Source: an uncultured Acetatifactor sp. (GTDB taxonomy: Bacteria > Bacillota > Clostridia > Lachnospirales > Lachnospiraceae). From it: DNA of 15,368 nt. Positions 13,659 through 15,368 of the stretch are shown piece after piece (position 1 is the stretch's first letter; every line of letters starts with the position of its first letter). Both the position numbers and the translations under genes were made by a program. The notes under the pieces are model-generated. The model was given only the letters and a program-made list of their open reading frames with translations. It was not told where the DNA came from and made no database searches. Location of the stretch: positions 3,577 to 18,944 of the forward strand of contig CAJUJN010000081.1 of assembly GCA_910586775.1 (NCBI GenBank), given 5' to 3'.

Positions 13659-14552
13659 ATGAAGAAAAAATTTCGCAGATATTCCGTACAGGATAAAGCG
13701 CTGCTGCTGACGGGTTACATACTTCTGGGACTGTTCGTAGTGGCAATCATCATCCCCATGATTTACATTGTGGTGGCGTCCTTCATGGATCCCATCACCC
13801 TGCAGAACAAGGGTATCACCTTCGATTTCAGCAAGTGGACCACAACGGCTTATGAGCGCGTGTTCAGCAATAAGCAGATCTGGGTTGGTTTCAGGAACGC
13901 AGTGGTTTACTCCGTGAGCTTCACGGCGCTGTCCGTTTTCATTACCCTGTTGGCGGCATATCCCATGTCCAGGACGGATTTCAGGGGCAGAGGAATTTTT
14001 AACGTGATTTTTATCATCACCATGTTCTTCGGCGGCGGACTGATCCCTACATACCTGTTGATCAAGAGCATGGGAATGATAGATACCATATGGGCCATCA
14101 TTGTTCCCGGCGCGTTCAGTGTCTGGAACATGATTATCGCCAGGACCTACTATCAGGGCATCCCCACGGAGCTGAGAGAAGCGGCTGACGTGGACGGAGC
14201 GAATGAGATGACATTCTACTTCATGATTCTACTCCCGGTATGTATGCCGATCATCGCCGTGCTGTGCCTGTGGTCCTTCGTAGGTATGTGGAACAGCTAC
14301 TTTGACGCATTGATTTATCTGGACAGCGAATCAAAAAAGCCCCTGCAGGTGGTGCTGCGCTCCATCCTGATCCAGAACAAGCCGGAGTCCGGCATGATCT
14401 CGGATATGCAGAGCACCGCCGCCCGCGCACAGCTGGCAGAGCTTTTGAAATATGCCACCATTATCATTTCCAGCTTACCCCTTCTGGTTATGTATCCTTT
14501 CTTCCAGAAATATTTCGACGCCGGAATTATGGTGGGATCCGTAAAGGGTTAA
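13659..14552 (+). CDS. Sugar ABC transporter permease, YtcP type
   Basis: This is the partner permease (MalG-like position), 297 residues with about six helices. Features are FVVAIIIPMIYIVVASFMDP, AYPMSRTDFRGR, FFGGGLIPTYLLIKSMGM, and the EAA loop ELREAADVDGANEM. An upstream in-frame ATG at 13623 would overlap the first permease; ATG 13659 has GAGGAGG (13642-13648) 10 nt upstream and starts with the usual basic residues. The C terminus ends YPFFQKYFDAGIMVGSVKG, characteristic of the YtcP subgroup. A cluster of hairpins separates it from the substrate-binding gene. Confidence 0.93.
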   Translation: MKKKFRRYSVQDKALLLTGYILLGLFVVAIIIPMIYIVVASFMDPITLQNKGITFDFSKWTTTAYERVFSNKQIWVGFRNAVVYSVSFTALSVFITLLAAYPMSRTDFRGRGIFNVIFIITMFFGGGLIPTYLLIKSMGMIDTIWAIIVPGAFSVWNMIIARTYYQGIPTELREAADVDGANEMTFYFMILLPVCMPIIAVLCLWSFVGMWNSYFDALIYLDSESKKPLQVVLRSILIQNKPESGMISDMQSTAARAQLAELLKYATIIISSLPLLVMYPFFQKYFDAGIMVGSVKG

Positions 14553-14663
14553 ATGTGTAAAGAAATTCTAAGCGGCCAAAGGACGCCCGCTAAGAATTTC
14601 TAAGTTACACATAGAAGAATGCACAAAGAGCGTGCATTCTTCCAAGCGCGGTTTTTGGCGCTT
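14553..14663 (+). promoter_or_regulatory. Cluster of three hairpins between permease and binding-protein genes
   Basis: Hairpin 1 (14553-14612): ATGTGTAA/TTACACAT outside and a 15-bp stem with one mismatch inside (14561-14575 with 14587-14601). Hairpin 2 (14614-14642): perfect 11-bp stem GAAGAATGCAC/GTGCATTCTTC with a 7-nt loop. Hairpin 3 (14644-14663): AAGCGC/GCGCTT around GGTTTTTG. A weaker fourth (CGCCG/CGGCG) lies at 14692-14708. None is followed by a proper T run. Such clusters are known in ABC operons as mRNA stabilisers or partial terminators that raise binding-protein output. Confidence 0.7.
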
Positions 14664-14778
14664 TGCTTGCACCAGTTCATGGATTGTATGCGCCGCAGGA
14701 GACGGCGTGACGGGAATTGTGCAGATGCAATGTGAAAATGAAAGACATATATAAAAACATATATAAAAGGAGGAGACT

Positions 14779-15368
14779 ATGAAAAACAAAGTATGGAAAC
14801 GCATTACTACCGCATCGTTAGCGGCAGCCATGGTATTTTCACTGACCGCATGCGGCGGGCCCAAAGTGGAGCTGAACGACGGTACCTTTAAGCCCATGGA
14901 CGCAAGCGAGCTTGTATTCCCCCAGTCGGAGAAGGTGACTCTGACAGGCCTGATCAACTATCCGGCCAACACTACAGAACCCAAAGACCGTACCATTTTC
15001 AAACGCCTGGAAGAGCAGACCAACGTACATATCGAGTGGAACGCCATCACCAACAGCGAGTGGGGCGACAAGATCCAGACCCTTATGACAGATGTGAACT
15101 CCCTGCCTGATTTTATCTTTACGGCGGGATTCGGCGAGGCTGACCTGCTCCGCTTCGGCCAGGGCGGCACCATCATCCCTCTGGAGGAGTACATTGACAA
15201 CTATATGCCGAACCTGAAGAGTGTATTTGACAAATTCCCCGAGTACAGGAAGATGACCACGGCTTCCGACGGACATATCTACTCCCTTCCCTGGATCGAG
15301 CAGCTGGGCGCTAACAAGACTGCCATCCAGGTCATCGACAATATGCCCTTCATCAACAAGAAGTGGCT
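14779..15368 (+). CDS. Sugar ABC transporter substrate-binding lipoprotein (partial)
   Basis: The first 196 codons are present; the gene runs off the window. The signal peptide MKNKVWKRITTASLAAAMVF ends in the lipobox LTAC with Cys25, so the mature protein is anchored to the outer face of the membrane. The mature part starts like LplA-type binding proteins: VTLTGLINYP, EEQTNVHIEWNAI, LMTDVNSLPDFIFTAGF, GGTIIPLEEYIDNYMPNL, DGHIYSLPW. AAAGGAGGAG lies 4-5 nt before the ATG, a very strong site. It captures the sugar for the two permeases upstream; the substrate is unknown. Confidence 0.93.
   Translation, partial: MKNKVWKRITTASLAAAMVFSLTACGGPKVELNDGTFKPMDASELVFPQSEKVTLTGLINYPANTTEPKDRTIFKRLEEQTNVHIEWNAITNSEWGDKIQTLMTDVNSLPDFIFTAGFGEADLLRFGQGGTIIPLEEYIDNYMPNLKSVFDKFPEYRKMTTASDGHIYSLPWIEQLGANKTAIQVIDNMPFINKKW

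Overview
The window looks like chromosomal DNA of a spore-forming Clostridia species, most likely a Lachnospiraceae member. The evidence is strong AGGAGG ribosome binding sites, an alpha/beta-type small acid-soluble spore protein with a sigma-G-type promoter, the uppS-cdsA-dxr-rseP gene order, and an LplB/YtcP-type sugar ABC transporter with a LacI regulator and a DUF624 protein.

Layout. Positions 1-4453 hold an isoprenoid/lipid-carrier and membrane operon on the + strand: uppS (undecaprenyl diphosphate synthase), cdsA (CDP-diacylglycerol synthase), dxr (first committed step of the MEP pathway) and rseP (site-2 protease). Dxr makes the precursor that UppS turns into the cell-wall lipid carrier, CdsA supplies phospholipid precursor, and RseP is an intramembrane protease. 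A small soluble Ser/Thr kinase follows (4683-5561). Then come a transaldolase-like aldolase (fsa) with its own promoter and a structured leader, a shared terminator zone, and the convergent spore-protein gene.

Positions 7089-9564 are a decayed accessory segment. It holds a short DAK/FakA-C-terminal-like protein, the C-terminal half of a LacI regulator (- strand), the C-terminal end of a secreted glycosidase (+ strand) joined head-to-head to it, and a frameshifted, 3'-truncated LamG lipoprotein gene. A 54-bp near-identical inverted repeat brackets the segment (7226-7279 and 9511-9564).

Positions 9567-15368 are an intact carbohydrate-uptake locus. LacI, DUF624 and a single-pass membrane protein are read leftward; two permeases and a lipoprotein substrate-binding protein, cut by the window edge, are read rightward. 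The two arms diverge from a 410-bp region with recognisable promoters on both strands.

The most interesting structure is a repeat family of about 105 bp directly upstream of uppS and of cdsA. Each unit folds into a long segmented hairpin. Stem sequences differ between the two loci but pairing is kept, while the loop (GGAACTGGAAA) and the linker between hairpins are conserved. At both loci the last unit stops in the loop and runs straight into the AGGAGG of the next gene. A degenerate relative precedes the LamG lipoprotein gene. I do not recognise this element as a known family.
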